Shown: positions 10,233 through 19,983 of the stretch, piece by piece
How the letters are laid out: each line of letters begins with the position of its first letter
Position numbering within the stretch: the stretch's first letter is position 1
DNA from: Psychrobacillus psychrodurans
GTDB lineage: Bacteria; Bacillota; Bacilli; Bacillales_A; Planococcaceae
Length of the DNA stretch: 64,000 bases
Assembly: GCA_900114885.1 (NCBI GenBank)
Contig: FOUN01000002.1
Coordinates: 434,001 to 498,000, forward strand
Reading direction: 5' to 3'
Notes under the pieces: generated by a model
Databases searched by the model: none
What the model was told of the DNA's origin: nothing
The model's input: only the letters and a program-made list of their open reading frames with translations
Position numbers and translations under genes: made by a program

Positions 10233-10508
10233 TTGTTACTTTCGGAACTTGCAGAAAAAGAACTTATCCAAGTTAAGGACGGCGCAAGGTATGGCAAGCT
10301 AGCAGATACTGAATTACTCTTCAATCCTGAGAATGGAAAAATTGAAGGTTTTGAAGTTTTTCAAAGAACAACAGGTTCATTTTTTCAAGGGAATAAATCT
10401 GGCAAGAAAAAAGAATTTATTGCATGGGAAGAAATTATTCTCATTGGAAAAGACAGAATCCTGTTTAATGAAGCAAACTATGAAATTGGAAATAGTGAAT
10501 ATTCGTGA
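10233..10508 (+). CDS. ymxH: YlmC/YmxH-family PRC-barrel sporulation protein
   Basis: 91-residue protein of the YlmC/YmxH family with a single PRC-barrel-like domain (MLLSELAEKELIQVKDGARYGKL). The start is a TTG five bases after a GGGGGAG site. Its stop overlaps the dpaA GTG start by four bases, so it forms one operon with dpaA and dpaB. The molecular role is unknown; family members are sporulation associated. Confidence 0.9.
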   Translation: MLLSELAEKELIQVKDGARYGKLADTELLFNPENGKIEGFEVFQRTTGSFFQGNKSGKKKEFIAWEEIILIGKDRILFNEANYEIGNSEYS

Positions 10509-11305
10509 AAAAAAAATGTGCAATCATAGGTACAGATGCCCGTCTACCGTTTTTACAAGAAACATTAGATAACTTACTTGATGTGAAAATATTTCCAACG
10601 ATGATTTGGACGGAAGAACTCAAAGCTGCAATAAACGATTTTCAACCTAACATAATCTTTTTACCTATACCACCATTACAAATTGAAAGTTCTTTCGTTT
10701 TGCCAGAGTCATGTCTTCTCCTTTTCGTTGGAAAAAAGAATAAACAGATTGAACAGGAAATACAAAATAGCCAAGTCCATGCTTTTTATTATTTAGAGGA
10801 TGAACAGTGGATTTGGGAAAATGCAAATCTGACAGCAGAGGGATTCATAAATGACTTCTATAGAAGCGAAAAAGAATCAATATATAACAAAAAATTCATC
10901 ATTACAGGCTACGGAAGAGTAGGAAAAAGACTGGCTTTTGCCCTGCATCATTTAGGTGCCGAGGTAATTATCTCGGTACGTTCTGATCATCAGTTATTTG
11001 AAGCAAAAAGTTATGGGTACCAAATAGAGCAATTGGAGCATGCAGTTAAAAACCAAGGTGGCCTCTCAACCTATCTAATTAATACCATTCCAAATAGATG
11101 GCTCAGCCCGTCCGATACGACTAGATTTAAAAAAGTTTATGATCTAGCTTCAAATCCAGGATGTCTACTCGAGTCAGCCAATTCAATCCCTACAAATTAT
11201 ATACATTCCACTAGCTTACCAGGCTTGTATTTTCCGAAGGATGCAGGATATTTAATAGCAAAGGCTGTGCAAACTCAATTGGCTTTACTGGAGGGGGAAA
11301 AATAG
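10505..11305 (+). CDS. dpaA: Dipicolinate synthase subunit A
   Basis: Oxidises the DapA product to dipicolinic acid, the calcium chelator of the spore core, together with DpaB. A Rossmann NAD(P)-binding segment GYGRVGKRLA is near residue 137. At 266 residues it is shorter than the roughly 297-residue B. subtilis SpoVFA; the N-terminal domain looks compact rather than truncated. GTG start, coupled to ymxH upstream and dpaB downstream, with stop and start overlapping by one base. The substrate comes from asd-dapA immediately downstream. Confidence 0.92.
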   Translation: MKKKCAIIGTDARLPFLQETLDNLLDVKIFPTMIWTEELKAAINDFQPNIIFLPIPPLQIESSFVLPESCLLLFVGKKNKQIEQEIQNSQVHAFYYLEDEQWIWENANLTAEGFINDFYRSEKESIYNKKFIITGYGRVGKRLAFALHHLGAEVIISVRSDHQLFEAKSYGYQIEQLEHAVKNQGGLSTYLINTIPNRWLSPSDTTRFKKVYDLASNPGCLLESANSIPTNYIHSTSLPGLYFPKDAGYLIAKAVQTQLALLEGEK

Positions 11306-11892
11306 TGTTAAAGGATCTTCGAATTGGATTAGGGATTACTGCTTCTCATTGTACTTATGAGGAAGTAATTCCAATGATTAAACAGTTTACGGATTTAGGA
11401 GCAACTGTAGTTCCTATTATTACCTATTCTGTACTGACTGCGGCAACACGTTTTGGAACAGGTGAGGAATGGATACAGAAAATTGAACAGGCAAGTGGTA
11501 GTAAAGTAGTATCAAAAATAGTAGAAGCAGAACCATTTGGACCGACAAACCCATTGGATTGTATGGTAATCGCTCCGATGACTGGGAACTCTATTAGTAA
11601 ACTGGCCAATGCTCAAACAGATTCCCCGGTGTTAATGGCAGCAAAGGCTACATTGCGAAATGGAAAACCAGTAGTGCTCGGAATATCAACAAATGATGCA
11701 TTAGGATTGAATGGTATGAATATTATGAAACTACTTTCTACAAAAAATATATACTTTATCCCCTTCGGCCAAGATAGCCCTCATAACAAACCAAACTCAC
11801 TTATTGCTGATTTTACGAAAATAGTCCCAACAGTAGAACATGCAATTCAATTTAAACAATTACAGCCTTTACTAATTTCTCACGAATTATAA
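11305..11892 (+). CDS. dpaB: Dipicolinate synthase subunit B
   Basis: 195-residue flavoprotein-like (HFCD/UbiX-type fold) subunit of dipicolinate synthase. Typical features are GLGITASHCTYEEV at the N-terminus, VIAPMTGNSISKLANA in the middle and PFGQDSPHNKPNS near the C-terminus. GTG start overlapping the dpaA stop. It should be expressed with dpaA in the mother cell during late sporulation. Confidence 0.95.
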   Translation: MLKDLRIGLGITASHCTYEEVIPMIKQFTDLGATVVPIITYSVLTAATRFGTGEEWIQKIEQASGSKVVSKIVEAEPFGPTNPLDCMVIAPMTGNSISKLANAQTDSPVLMAAKATLRNGKPVVLGISTNDALGLNGMNIMKLLSTKNIYFIPFGQDSPHNKPNSLIADFTKIVPTVEHAIQFKQLQPLLISHEL

Positions 11893-11895
11893 ATA

Positions 11896-11923
11896 TTGAT
11901 GACGATGTATTTTCATGTATAAT
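11896..11923 (+). promoter_or_regulatory. Candidate sigma-A promoter of asd-dapA
   Basis: TTGATG (11896-11901), a 16-bp spacer and TATAAT (11918-11923) lie about 48 bp upstream of the asd ATG. It would give vegetative expression independent of the sporulation genes upstream. Confidence 0.55.
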
Positions 11924-11970
11924 ATAATACAATATCGAAAAATAGCATTGTTCTAGGAGGAGAGCTTTTC

Positions 11971-13017
11971 ATGTCACAGGGGTATACAGTAGCAATAGTT
12001 GGAGCGACGGGTGCAGTCGGTCAAAAGATTATCGAAAAATTGGTAGAAAGAAGTTTTCCATATACAACTTTAAAATTATTAGCTTCCAAAAAATCAGCTG
12101 GAAAAAAAGTAGAAGTAAATGGGAGCACTTATACAATTGAAGAGGCGACGCCGGAGGCTTTTGAAGGTGTTGACGTAGCATTTTTCTCTGCTGGTGGTTC
12201 TATATCGAAAGCTTTAGCAAAAGAAGCTAGTAATAGAGGAGCAATAGTTATCGACAATACAAGCGCCTTCCGGATGGATAAAGATACGCCACTAGTAGTT
12301 CCAGAAGTGAATAAACAAGCGTTGCATGAACAAACAGGGATTATTGCTAACCCGAATTGTTCTACTATTCAGATGGTTTGCGCACTTGAACCTATTAGAC
12401 AGAAATTTGGTTTGAACAAAGTTATAGTGTCTACTTATCAAGCAGTGTCTGGTGCAGGTGCAGCTGCTATTAACGAACTAACAACACAATCCAAAAGTAT
12501 AAAAGATAAACAAGTAAAACCAGAAATTTTACCAGTGAAAAGTGCTGAAAAGCATTATCCTATTGCTGGAAATGTTATTCCACAAATTGATGTATTCACC
12601 GAAGATGGTTTCACATTTGAGGAACATAAAATGATGAATGAAACGAAAAAAATTATGTCTTTACCGAATCTTTCAATCGCAGCTACATGTGTAAGGGTAC
12701 CAGTTGTGACGGGGCATTCCGAATCTGTATATATAGAAGTAGAACAAGATAACGTCACTCTTGATCAGGTAAGGCAACTTCTTGCAGATTCTGAGGGTAT
12801 TACGTTACAGGATGCTCCTGATCAACAATTATACCCTATGCCGTACTACGCTGAGGATAAGGACGGTGTATTTGTAGGCCGTTTAAGAAAAGACCCATCG
12901 AATGATAAAGGATTTCATATGTGGATTGTATCAGATAATTTATTGAAGGGTGCAGCTCTGAACTCTATACAAATTGCAGAAACACTTATTTCTGAAGGTA
13001 TATTAAAAGAGGTGTAA
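11971..13017 (+). CDS. asd: Aspartate-semialdehyde dehydrogenase
   Basis: Reduces aspartyl phosphate to aspartate semialdehyde for lysine, threonine, methionine, diaminopimelate and dipicolinate synthesis. It has the N-terminal NADP motif GATGAVGQKI, the catalytic Cys in NPNCSTIQ (about residue 130) and the substrate region around 230-240. Length (348) is typical. A strong AGGAGGAGAG site precedes the ATG. dapA starts two bases after the stop; the dapG aspartokinase found between them in B. subtilis is absent here. Confidence 0.96.
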   Translation: MSQGYTVAIVGATGAVGQKIIEKLVERSFPYTTLKLLASKKSAGKKVEVNGSTYTIEEATPEAFEGVDVAFFSAGGSISKALAKEASNRGAIVIDNTSAFRMDKDTPLVVPEVNKQALHEQTGIIANPNCSTIQMVCALEPIRQKFGLNKVIVSTYQAVSGAGAAAINELTTQSKSIKDKQVKPEILPVKSAEKHYPIAGNVIPQIDVFTEDGFTFEEHKMMNETKKIMSLPNLSIAATCVRVPVVTGHSESVYIEVEQDNVTLDQVRQLLADSEGITLQDAPDQQLYPMPYYAEDKDGVFVGRLRKDPSNDKGFHMWIVSDNLLKGAALNSIQIAETLISEGILKEV

Positions 13018-13019
13018 AA

Positions 13020-13901
13020 ATGAATATAGGTTCTATTGCTACGGCAATGGTTACCCCATTTCGGTCAGACGGTTCTATCAATTTTGAACAGGCAGAACTA
13101 TTAATTGAACATTTACTTGCGACAGGGACTGACTCCCTTGTCATTACCGGTACAACAGGGGAATCTCCTACCCTATCAACCGAAGAAAAGCTAAGTTTAC
13201 TGAAATTCGTTGTAGAGAAAGTGAATAATAGAGTTCCTGTTATTGCAGGTACAGGAAGTAATAGTACAATAGCATCTATTGACTTGTCTATAAAGGCGGA
13301 GGCTCTTGGAGTAAATGGTCTTATGATCGTTACACCATATTATAATAAGCCAAATCAACGAGGGTTAATTGCCCACTTTACTGCAATCGCAAATGCAACT
13401 ACTTTACCAATTGTCGTTTACAATATTCCAAGCCGTTCAGTTATAAATATGGAGTTGGAGACAATGGTAACGTTGAGTCAAATTCCATCTATTAAATTTC
13501 TAAAAGAAGCTAATGGAAATTTAGAACAGATGACCAGAATACTGTCAGAAACAAAAGGTAATTTGGAAGTATATAGTGGAGATGATTCATTAACTCTTCC
13601 TTTACTAGCGATAGGGGGCTCCGGAATAATTTCAGTTGCTTCTCATATTGTGGGGAATGAAATGCATGAAATGATTGAAGCTTTTCGAACTGGTAATCAT
13701 AAGGAAGCTTCACGAATTCATCAATCATTATTGCCGCTAATACAAGCGTTATTCAAACATCCTAATCCGATTGTTGTAAAATATGCGCTTTCGAAGGTAG
13801 GGATAAATGCAGGAAGTTTACGCCTACCACTTGTTCAAATGGCGGAAAGTGAAAAAAGGGAATTTGATGTAGTATGGGAACAATACTTGAATACTAAATA
13901 A
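13020..13901 (+). CDS. dapA: 4-hydroxy-tetrahydrodipicolinate synthase
   Basis: Condenses aspartate semialdehyde with pyruvate, the first committed step to diaminopimelate, lysine and dipicolinate. It shows the TIM-barrel family motifs GTTGESPTL (about 44-52), the Tyr of VVYNIPSR (about 135) and the Schiff-base Lys in FLKEANGNL (about 163). Length (293) is typical. The tight junction with asd (2 bp) indicates one transcript, and the product serves as the DpaAB substrate. Confidence 0.96.
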   Translation: MNIGSIATAMVTPFRSDGSINFEQAELLIEHLLATGTDSLVITGTTGESPTLSTEEKLSLLKFVVEKVNNRVPVIAGTGSNSTIASIDLSIKAEALGVNGLMIVTPYYNKPNQRGLIAHFTAIANATTLPIVVYNIPSRSVINMELETMVTLSQIPSIKFLKEANGNLEQMTRILSETKGNLEVYSGDDSLTLPLLAIGGSGIISVASHIVGNEMHEMIEAFRTGNHKEASRIHQSLLPLIQALFKHPNPIVVKYALSKVGINAGSLRLPLVQMAESEKREFDVVWEQYLNTK

Positions 13902-13909
13902 TTTAGCGG

Positions 13910-13943
13910 AAAGGCTGAAGATTTCCTATTTCAGCCTTTTTTT
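13910..13943 (+). terminator. Terminator after dapA
   Basis: AAAGGCTGAA (13910-13919) pairs with TTCAGCCTTT (13930-13939) and continues into a run of T. Confidence 0.9.
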
Positions 13944-13946
13944 TAT

Positions 13947-13975
13947 TTGTGTGAATCGTTGACGTCCGATATAAT
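13947..13975 (+). promoter_or_regulatory. Candidate sigma-A promoter giving rnjB a long leader
   Basis: TTGTGT (13947-13952), a 17-bp spacer and a perfect TATAAT (13970-13975) come straight after the dapA terminator. Transcription from about 13982 would produce a leader of about 310 nt before rnjB. The intervening 13982-14280 contains no credible ORF but has short inverted repeats, e.g. CCTGC/GCAGG at 14217-14231. Confidence 0.55.
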
Positions 13976-14295
13976 GGAGATTAGTGGATGTTGGTCGGGT
14001 TACCTTCTTCAGTAAAAATTTAACAATCAAACGTAGGAATAGATATCTCTCACTTCTGGAGAAAGCGTAGAGATGAATACTAAAATGTAATAACAACTCG
14101 GTGAGTATTAGCACTTGCTGATAATTTAAGTCTCTGGAGGATGTCACAGAATTTGAACAGACTCTTAGAAGTTGCTAACATAAAATCGTCGTATTCATGC
14201 GATAGTAGCTAACTGACCTGCATTAAGCAGGCCTAAGTACAATTCAAAATCTGAACGTAATTTCGAGGCGTAATTGATTTATAGGAGGAAAAGAT

Positions 14296-15963
14296 TTGGT
14301 AAAAGTAAAAAATGAACTTATTCGAATTATACCGCTCGGTGGAGTTGGGGAAATCGGAAAAGCAATGTATGTAGTAGAAATAGATGAAGAGATATTTGTC
14401 GTAGACAGTGGATTAATGTTCCCAGAAAATGAAATGCTAGGAATAGATATCGTTATACCAGATATTACGTATTTAGTGGAAAACAAAGAACGTGTAAAAG
14501 GGATCTTTTTAACGCATGGTCACGAGGATGCGATTGGTTCTATTTCTTATTTACTACAGAAGGTACAAGCACCAGTTTATGGATCTAAATTGACTATAGC
14601 TCTGGCAAAAACGCATTTAAAGGCGTTGCCGACAAAGCAACCAGTCAAGTTTTTCGAAGTAACAAACAAAAGTCGGATGAATTTCCAAGGTACATATGTA
14701 ACCTTTTTCCATACAACGCATAGTATACCGGATTCACTGGGAATTGTTTTCCATACTTCTGAAGGTGCAATTGTTCACACAGGGGAATTTAAGTTTGATC
14801 AATCGGCTAAAGGAAAATATCGTCCGGACATAGCAAAAATAGCTGGTTTAGGTGAAGATGGTGTATTTATTCTTCTATCTGATTCAACTGAAGCAGAAAG
14901 ACCAGGTTATACCACATCAGAAGCGGTAATTGAAAACCAATTATCAGAAACATTCCACGCTGCTAAAGGACGTATACTTGTTGCTTTATATGCATCAAAC
15001 TTTATCCGTATTCAACAAGTAATTGACAAAGCAATTGAAACCGGGAAAAAAGTTGCGATTGCAGGGAAAAGCTTAGAAAATATTTTTGAAATTGGTTTAG
15101 ACCTAGGGTATTTCAATGTAGAAGAGGATACAATGATTTCTATTAAAGAAATCTCTAAACAAAATGATGAAAATATTGTAATCATTGTATCTGGTACGCA
15201 AGGAGAACCATTAGAAGCTTTAGAAAAAATGATCCGTAAACACCATAAAGATATTAAAATAAAAGATACAGATACAGTTTTAATCACTTTTACTCCTTCT
15301 CCTGGTATGGAGGTAGGGATGTATAACACGATGAACCAAATTGCAAAAGTTGGAGCGAAAGTACTAACTTCTGAAAAAAATGTCCATGTTTCCGGTCATG
15401 GAAGTCAAGAAGATTTGAAAATGATGCTTAACTTAACAAAGCCTAAATACTTTATACCGATCCAAGGGGAATATCGCATGTTGATGGCCCATTCGAAATT
15501 GGCTCAAGCAACTGGAATGTCCAAATCGGAAATTTTCATTGCCGATAAAGGCGATATTGTTGAATATAAGAGCGGTAAAATGAGAATGAGTGGTCGAGTT
15601 CAAGCTGGAAACATTTTAATCGATGGAATTGGTGTTGGTGATGTAGGCAATATTGTTCTGCGCGATCGTAAGCTACTTTCACAAGATGGTATATTTATTG
15701 TAGTTGTTACGTTAAACAGAGCACAGAAGAAAATTGCTTCCGGGCCAGAAATTCTTTCGAGAGGATTTGTCTATGTTCGTGAGTCTGAAGAGCTAATGGA
15801 CGAGTCTGCTAACTTAGTAAGAACAGTTGTTGAAAAATATGTGAATAAAGAAACGTTTGAATGGACAAACATAAAACAAGAAATCCGTGATACGCTAAAT
15901 TCATATTTATTCCAGCAAACAAAAAGACGTCCAATGATCATCCCGATTATTATGGAATATTAA
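14296..15963 (+). CDS. rnjB: Ribonuclease J2
   Basis: 555-residue metallo-beta-lactamase/beta-CASP ribonuclease, partner of RNase J1. The HxHxDH motif reads HGHEDA (last His replaced), the next motif reads HTGEFKFD (Asp to Glu), and the late motif reads PIQGEYRM where RNase J1 has His. These changes mark the J2 paralogue, which is poorly active alone. TTG start preceded by AGGAGG. In B. subtilis tepA follows; here a long repeat lies between rnjB and spoIIIE. Confidence 0.93.
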   Translation: MVKVKNELIRIIPLGGVGEIGKAMYVVEIDEEIFVVDSGLMFPENEMLGIDIVIPDITYLVENKERVKGIFLTHGHEDAIGSISYLLQKVQAPVYGSKLTIALAKTHLKALPTKQPVKFFEVTNKSRMNFQGTYVTFFHTTHSIPDSLGIVFHTSEGAIVHTGEFKFDQSAKGKYRPDIAKIAGLGEDGVFILLSDSTEAERPGYTTSEAVIENQLSETFHAAKGRILVALYASNFIRIQQVIDKAIETGKKVAIAGKSLENIFEIGLDLGYFNVEEDTMISIKEISKQNDENIVIIVSGTQGEPLEALEKMIRKHHKDIKIKDTDTVLITFTPSPGMEVGMYNTMNQIAKVGAKVLTSEKNVHVSGHGSQEDLKMMLNLTKPKYFIPIQGEYRMLMAHSKLAQATGMSKSEIFIADKGDIVEYKSGKMRMSGRVQAGNILIDGIGVGDVGNIVLRDRKLLSQDGIFIVVVTLNRAQKKIASGPEILSRGFVYVRESEELMDESANLVRTVVEKYVNKETFEWTNIKQEIRDTLNSYLFQQTKRRPMIIPIIMEY

Positions 15964-15971
15964 TGTGAATT

Positions 15972-16010
15972 AAGGATTTCCTTTCCGAATACGAAAGGAA
16001 ATCCTTTTTA
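15972..16010 (+). terminator. Terminator after rnjB
   Basis: A perfect 14-bp stem (15972-15985 with 15993-16006) ends in a T-run. Confidence 0.9.
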
Positions 16011-16034
16011 TCTTAAAGGAAGTATTTAAAAATG

Positions 16035-16690
16035 TAGTGTGAAGACTGGATTCATGGAATTTGAAAAAATGAATAATACTGTTATTTCCGTTACAACGTA
16101 CTTTCATGTTTCGAAGCAAGCGCAACAATGTAAAAACAGGTCGAAGCTTTCCGCGAGCATGGCTTCAATCTCCTCGTCCCTACGTTCCTGCGGGGCTTTC
16201 AGAGTCGCCACATTTCACTACAATCAATATAATGGGTAGTACTGCACTTTAAGATTTAGCAAAGTATATCGCTGAAATAACAAGGTTATTTAAAGCTATT
16301 ATAGGGATAAAAACCGACTGCCCGTAGGTATGTTATTTTATTATGAAGGAAGAAAATAGATTTTCTTTTATCTGAATTCACTTAATCCTTACTTACTTAA
16401 TCCTTACTTACTTAAAGCTAAAACACGTATATTTAGGCGTTTTATATCCAATTATTCGTTTAAATAAAGTGGACCTAGTTGATGGAGCGCAGAGCGGCGA
16501 CTCCAGTGGGAACAGCGCGAGCTGAAGACCCTGGACTGAGCGTAGCGAAAATCTTTTTTGCGACGAGCTTGCGCAGGAGCAAAGGAAGCGGCTGAAGCCG
16601 TGCCCACGGAAAGCATCCGCTCGGAGCGGAGATCACGGGCATATCTGGGTTTCTGTTCTGAGAGGACCGGGTGTTTTTTATAAGTGATAT
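16035..16690 (+). repeat. Long dispersed repeat, copy D (two inverted GC-rich cores)
   Basis: Same layout as copy A: lead, forward GC core (about 16140-16215), AGGGATAAAAACCG spacer block (about 16303), reverse GC core (about 16485-16640). It has an extra insertion near 16550-16582 in the second core and a short tandem duplication of TTACTTACTTAATCC at about 16385-16420. It occupies the position where tepA lies in B. subtilis. No gene is present. Confidence 0.8.
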
Positions 16691-16718
16691 CAATAAAATG
16701 TAGAAAGTAGGTGACACT

Positions 16719-19010
16719 TTGGCAAGGAAGAAAAAAAGACCGACAAAAAAGCCAGTAAAAAAAACAATGCATCCGCTCCTTTATGAAATTATTGGACTTC
16801 TAATTATTGGATTATCCATCATTTCTTTTTTTGAATATGGGCTTGTTGGGGAATTCTTGGCTTATATAAGTTATTTCTTATTTGGTAATTGGCATATTGC
16901 GGTTCCGTTTATGCTCATCGTTTATGCACTTATAATTATGATTAAACAATCAGTTCCAGCATGGAATCATCGACTACTATTAGGCTGTGCATTTATATTA
17001 AGCAGTTTACTATTGTTTAGTCACATCGCTTTATTTCAGCAATTATTTGAAGGAAAAGCATTGGTGACAAATTCCGTTCTAAGAGAAAGTTATCGTGTTC
17101 TAGTTGAAAGTGGTGGGATTACCGATAGAAATAGTTCGTTAGGTGGGGGAATAATAGGAGCCATTCTTTTTGCGACATTCCATGTTCTCTTCGATTCGGC
17201 AGGAGCAAAAGTAGCAGGCTGGCTTATGTTATTTATAGGGATCGTTCTGCTGACTGGAAAAGCACTTGTTCCTTTCTTAGTAGAGACATTTCCGAAGCTA
17301 AAAGAAAGTTTCCTAAATAGAACGAAAAAAAAGAAAGTAAAACCAGCACCAGCTCCACCGCAGGGCCAGTCCCGTCGAAACAAGAAACAGGCTGCTCAAG
17401 AAGAAGCAGTTACTGTAATAGAGGCAATTCCAGTTGAAACAGAAGAAGTAGAACAATCTTCGTCGCCAATCATTTCAGCATTCACTGAACGAATAGCTAG
17501 AAAAGAAGTGGTTGAGGAACCATCTGAAGCTGTTGAACCATTAGAGATTAATATGGAAAATGTGACAGTTGAAAATGAAGATTATCAATTGCCTTCTATT
17601 AGCTTATTAGATTCCCCTGGTTATAGTGACCAAAGTGGAGAACTAAACGCAATTCAAGCAAATGCCAAAAAGTTAGAGCAAACATTTTTAAGTTTCGGAG
17701 TAAAAGCTAAGGTTACTCAAGTTCACTTAGGGCCAGCAGTAACTAAATATGAAGTTCTACCTGACGTTGGGGTAAAGGTTAGCAGAATCGTTAGTTTACA
17801 TGATGATCTTGCACTAGCTTTAGCTGCTAGAGATATTAGGATCGAGGCACCTATTCCTGGGAAATCGGCAATAGGTATTGAGGTACCTAACAAAGAAGTA
17901 GCAATTGTAAGCTTACGAGAGGTCCTAGAATCAGAAGAAAATAATAAACCGAATCTGAAGCTACTAATAGGTTTTGGTCGAGACGTTACTGGACAAGCTG
18001 TTCTTGCACAATTAAATAAAATGCCGCATTTACTTGTTGCAGGTTCCACAGGTAGTGGGAAGAGCGTATGTATCAATGGCATAATTACAAGTATTATGAT
18101 GCGTGCAAAACCTCATGAAGTAAAAATGATGATGATTGATCCAAAAATGGTAGAGCTTAATATGTATAATGGAATTCCACATTTACTTGCGCCGGTGGTA
18201 ACAGATCCACGAAAGGCATCACAAGCTTTGAAAAAAATCGTATCTGAAATGGAAAGAAGATATGAACTATTTTCACATACTGGAACCCGAAACATGGAAG
18301 GTTATAATGAGCATATTGATAGATGGAATGAAGAAAATGAAGAAAAACATCCAAAACTTCCATTTATAGTTGTAATTGTAGATGAGTTAGCGGATTTAAT
18401 GATGGTAGCTTCTAATGATGTAGAAGATTCTATCACTCGTTTAGCCCAAATGGCTCGTGCTGCGGGTATTCATTTAATTATTGCTACACAGAGACCAAGT
18501 GTAGATGTTATCACAGGAATTATTAAAGCAAATATACCTTCTAGAATTGCGTTTGCAGTTTCCTCAGCTATTGATTCTAGAACTATTTTAGACATGGGCG
18601 GAGCAGAAAAACTATTAGGTAGAGGCGACATGTTATTTCTCCCAGCTGGTAGCTCCAAACCGGTGCGAGTACAGGGAGCATATTTGTCAGATGCAGAAGT
18701 TGAAAGAATTGTAGATTTTGTTATTGAACAACAAAAAGCAAATTATCAAGATGAAATGATTCCTGACGAAGTGGAAGAATCTGAAGGGCAAATAGATAGA
18801 GATGAATTATATGATGAGGTTGTTCAACTTGTAACAGAAATGCAAACCGCGTCTGTGTCATTACTTCAAAGAAGGTTTAGAATCGGTTATTCTAGAGCAG
18901 CCAGAATTATTGATCAGCTAGAACTTAGTGGAGTTGTTGGACCTTATGAAGGAAGTAAGCCAAGACAGGTTCTAGTCTCCAAACACTCGGTAGATGATGA
19001 ATTTATTTGA
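16719..19010 (+). CDS. spoIIIE: FtsK/SpoIIIE DNA translocase
   Basis: 763-residue membrane-anchored DNA pump that moves the chromosome into the forespore or clears it from the septum. The basic N-terminus is followed by four predicted membrane segments (about 22-175), a Pro/Glu-rich linker (about 205-290), the motor with Walker [10 protein letters not shown] (about 442-450) and Walker [12 protein letters not shown] (about 550), and a C-terminal gamma winged-helix domain (about 690-755). TTG start after GTAGGTG. Position between rnjB and the ymfC-type regulator supports SpoIIIE rather than SftA. Confidence 0.94.
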   Translation: MARKKKRPTKKPVKKTMHPLLYEIIGLLIIGLSIISFFEYGLVGEFLAYISYFLFGNWHIAVPFMLIVYALIIMIKQSVPAWNHRLLLGCAFILSSLLLFSHIALFQQLFEGKALVTNSVLRESYRVLVESGGITDRNSSLGGGIIGAILFATFHVLFDSAGAKVAGWLMLFIGIVLLTGKALVPFLVETFPKLKESFLNRTKKKKVKPAPAPPQGQSRRNKKQAAQEEAVTVIEAIPVETEEVEQSSSPIISAFTERIARKEVVEEPSEAVEPLEINMENVTVENEDYQLPSISLLDSPGYSDQSGELNAIQANAKKLEQTFLSFGVKAKVTQVHLGPAVTKYEVLPDVGVKVSRIVSLHDDLALALAARDIRIEAPIPGKSAIGIEVPNKEVAIVSLREVLESEENNKPNLKLLIGFGRDVTGQAVLAQLNKMPHLLVAGSTGSGKSVCINGIITSIMMRAKPHEVKMMMIDPKMVELNMYNGIPHLLAPVVTDPRKASQALKKIVSEMERRYELFSHTGTRNMEGYNEHIDRWNEENEEKHPKLPFIVVIVDELADLMMVASNDVEDSITRLAQMARAAGIHLIIATQRPSVDVITGIIKANIPSRIAFAVSSAIDSRTILDMGGAEKLLGRGDMLFLPAGSSKPVRVQGAYLSDAEVERIVDFVIEQQKANYQDEMIPDEVEESEGQIDRDELYDEVVQLVTEMQTASVSLLQRRFRIGYSRAARIIDQLELSGVVGPYEGSKPRQVLVSKHSVDDEFI

Positions 19011-19061
19011 GTCAAAAGGTTTAATAGTATAACACTTTCTAAAAAAAGTATGACAAAATCA

Positions 19062-19086
19062 TTACAAAACAATAAAGTTTTTGTAA
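19062..19086. promoter_or_regulatory. Inverted repeat between spoIIIE and the GntR gene
   Basis: TTACAAAA (19062-19069) and TTTTGTAA (19079-19086) form an 8-bp inverted repeat about 120 bp upstream of the GntR gene, with no T-tract. It could be a regulator site or a weak transcript end; nothing decides between them. Confidence 0.3.
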
Positions 19087-19208
19087 CGACTTTTAACCTA
19101 ATATAAATAAAAGTATTTATTTCACGTTTTAAAAATGGTATAGTATGACTGATTAGTAGGAAAGTTTTACATCAGAGGTCTGATCTCTTCAAAATGGTGG
19201 TGTTTTAG

Positions 19209-19937
19209 ATGACAATAAAAGTAGACCATCGTCATTTATATCTGCAAGTGATTGATCGTCTTAAACAAGACATCGATAAGGGCATATTTAAAGAAAAGGA
19301 AAAACTTCCTTCTGAATTTGAATTAGCCAAGTCGCTAGGAGTAAGTCGTGCAACTTTAAGAGAGGCTCTTCGCTTATTGGAAGAAGAAAATGTAATAATC
19401 AGACGGCATGGTGTGGGTACCTTTGTAAATTCTAAGCCAATTTTCACATCAGGTATCGAACAGCTTTCAAGCGTTTCTTCTATGATTCGTAAAGCTGGGA
19501 TGGAGCCAGGTACTATTTACTTGAGTTCTATGCAAGCGATTCCATCTGAGGATGATATTTTAAGATTTCAATGCGGTGATGAGCAATCGATTGTTACGAT
19601 GGAACGTGTCCGTACTGCAAATGGCGAACCAGTTGTATATTGTGTCGATAAGGTTCCGAAAAATTATTTACCTAATGATTTTCTCATTAGAGAAGAAGGC
19701 TCTATTTTTACTGCATTAGAGGAGTCTGGGGAAATACATATTTCGTACGCGGTGACGTTTATAGATCCTGTGGGTTACCACGAGATTGCATCACCAACTT
19801 TGAATTGTGAGCCAGAAACTTCATTGCTTGTTTTAAAACAACTCCATTACGATGAAAACGATCGTGTGGTTTTGTACTCGAAAAATTATTTTCGAGCAGA
19901 TAAATTTAGCTTTCACGTTGTTCGGAAAAGGGTGTAA
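19209..19937 (+). CDS. ymfC: GntR-family transcription regulator (UTRA domain, YmfC-like)
   Basis: 242-residue regulator. The N-terminal winged helix (about 8-72; [26 protein letters not shown] split over 30-55) is typical GntR, and the C-terminal UTRA-like domain (about 90-235) should bind a small ligand. It lies between spoIIIE and the nucleoside ABC importer, 46 bp from the importer's first gene start, so it probably senses a substrate of that importer and controls it. The ligand cannot be read from sequence. Confidence 0.88.
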   Translation: MTIKVDHRHLYLQVIDRLKQDIDKGIFKEKEKLPSEFELAKSLGVSRATLREALRLLEEENVIIRRHGVGTFVNSKPIFTSGIEQLSSVSSMIRKAGMEPGTIYLSSMQAIPSEDDILRFQCGDEQSIVTMERVRTANGEPVVYCVDKVPKNYLPNDFLIREEGSIFTALEESGEIHISYAVTFIDPVGYHEIASPTLNCEPETSLLVLKQLHYDENDRVVLYSKNYFRADKFSFHVVRKRV

Positions 19938-19983
19938 AATGTAATAATTCCTGCTAATAAGAAAAATAATGGGGGTTTTCAAG

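Noticed and set aside
13982-14290. Known structured RNA (tmRNA, RNase P RNA, 6S RNA or lysine riboswitch) before rnjB
   Set aside because: None of the diagnostic conserved motifs of these RNAs could be found.
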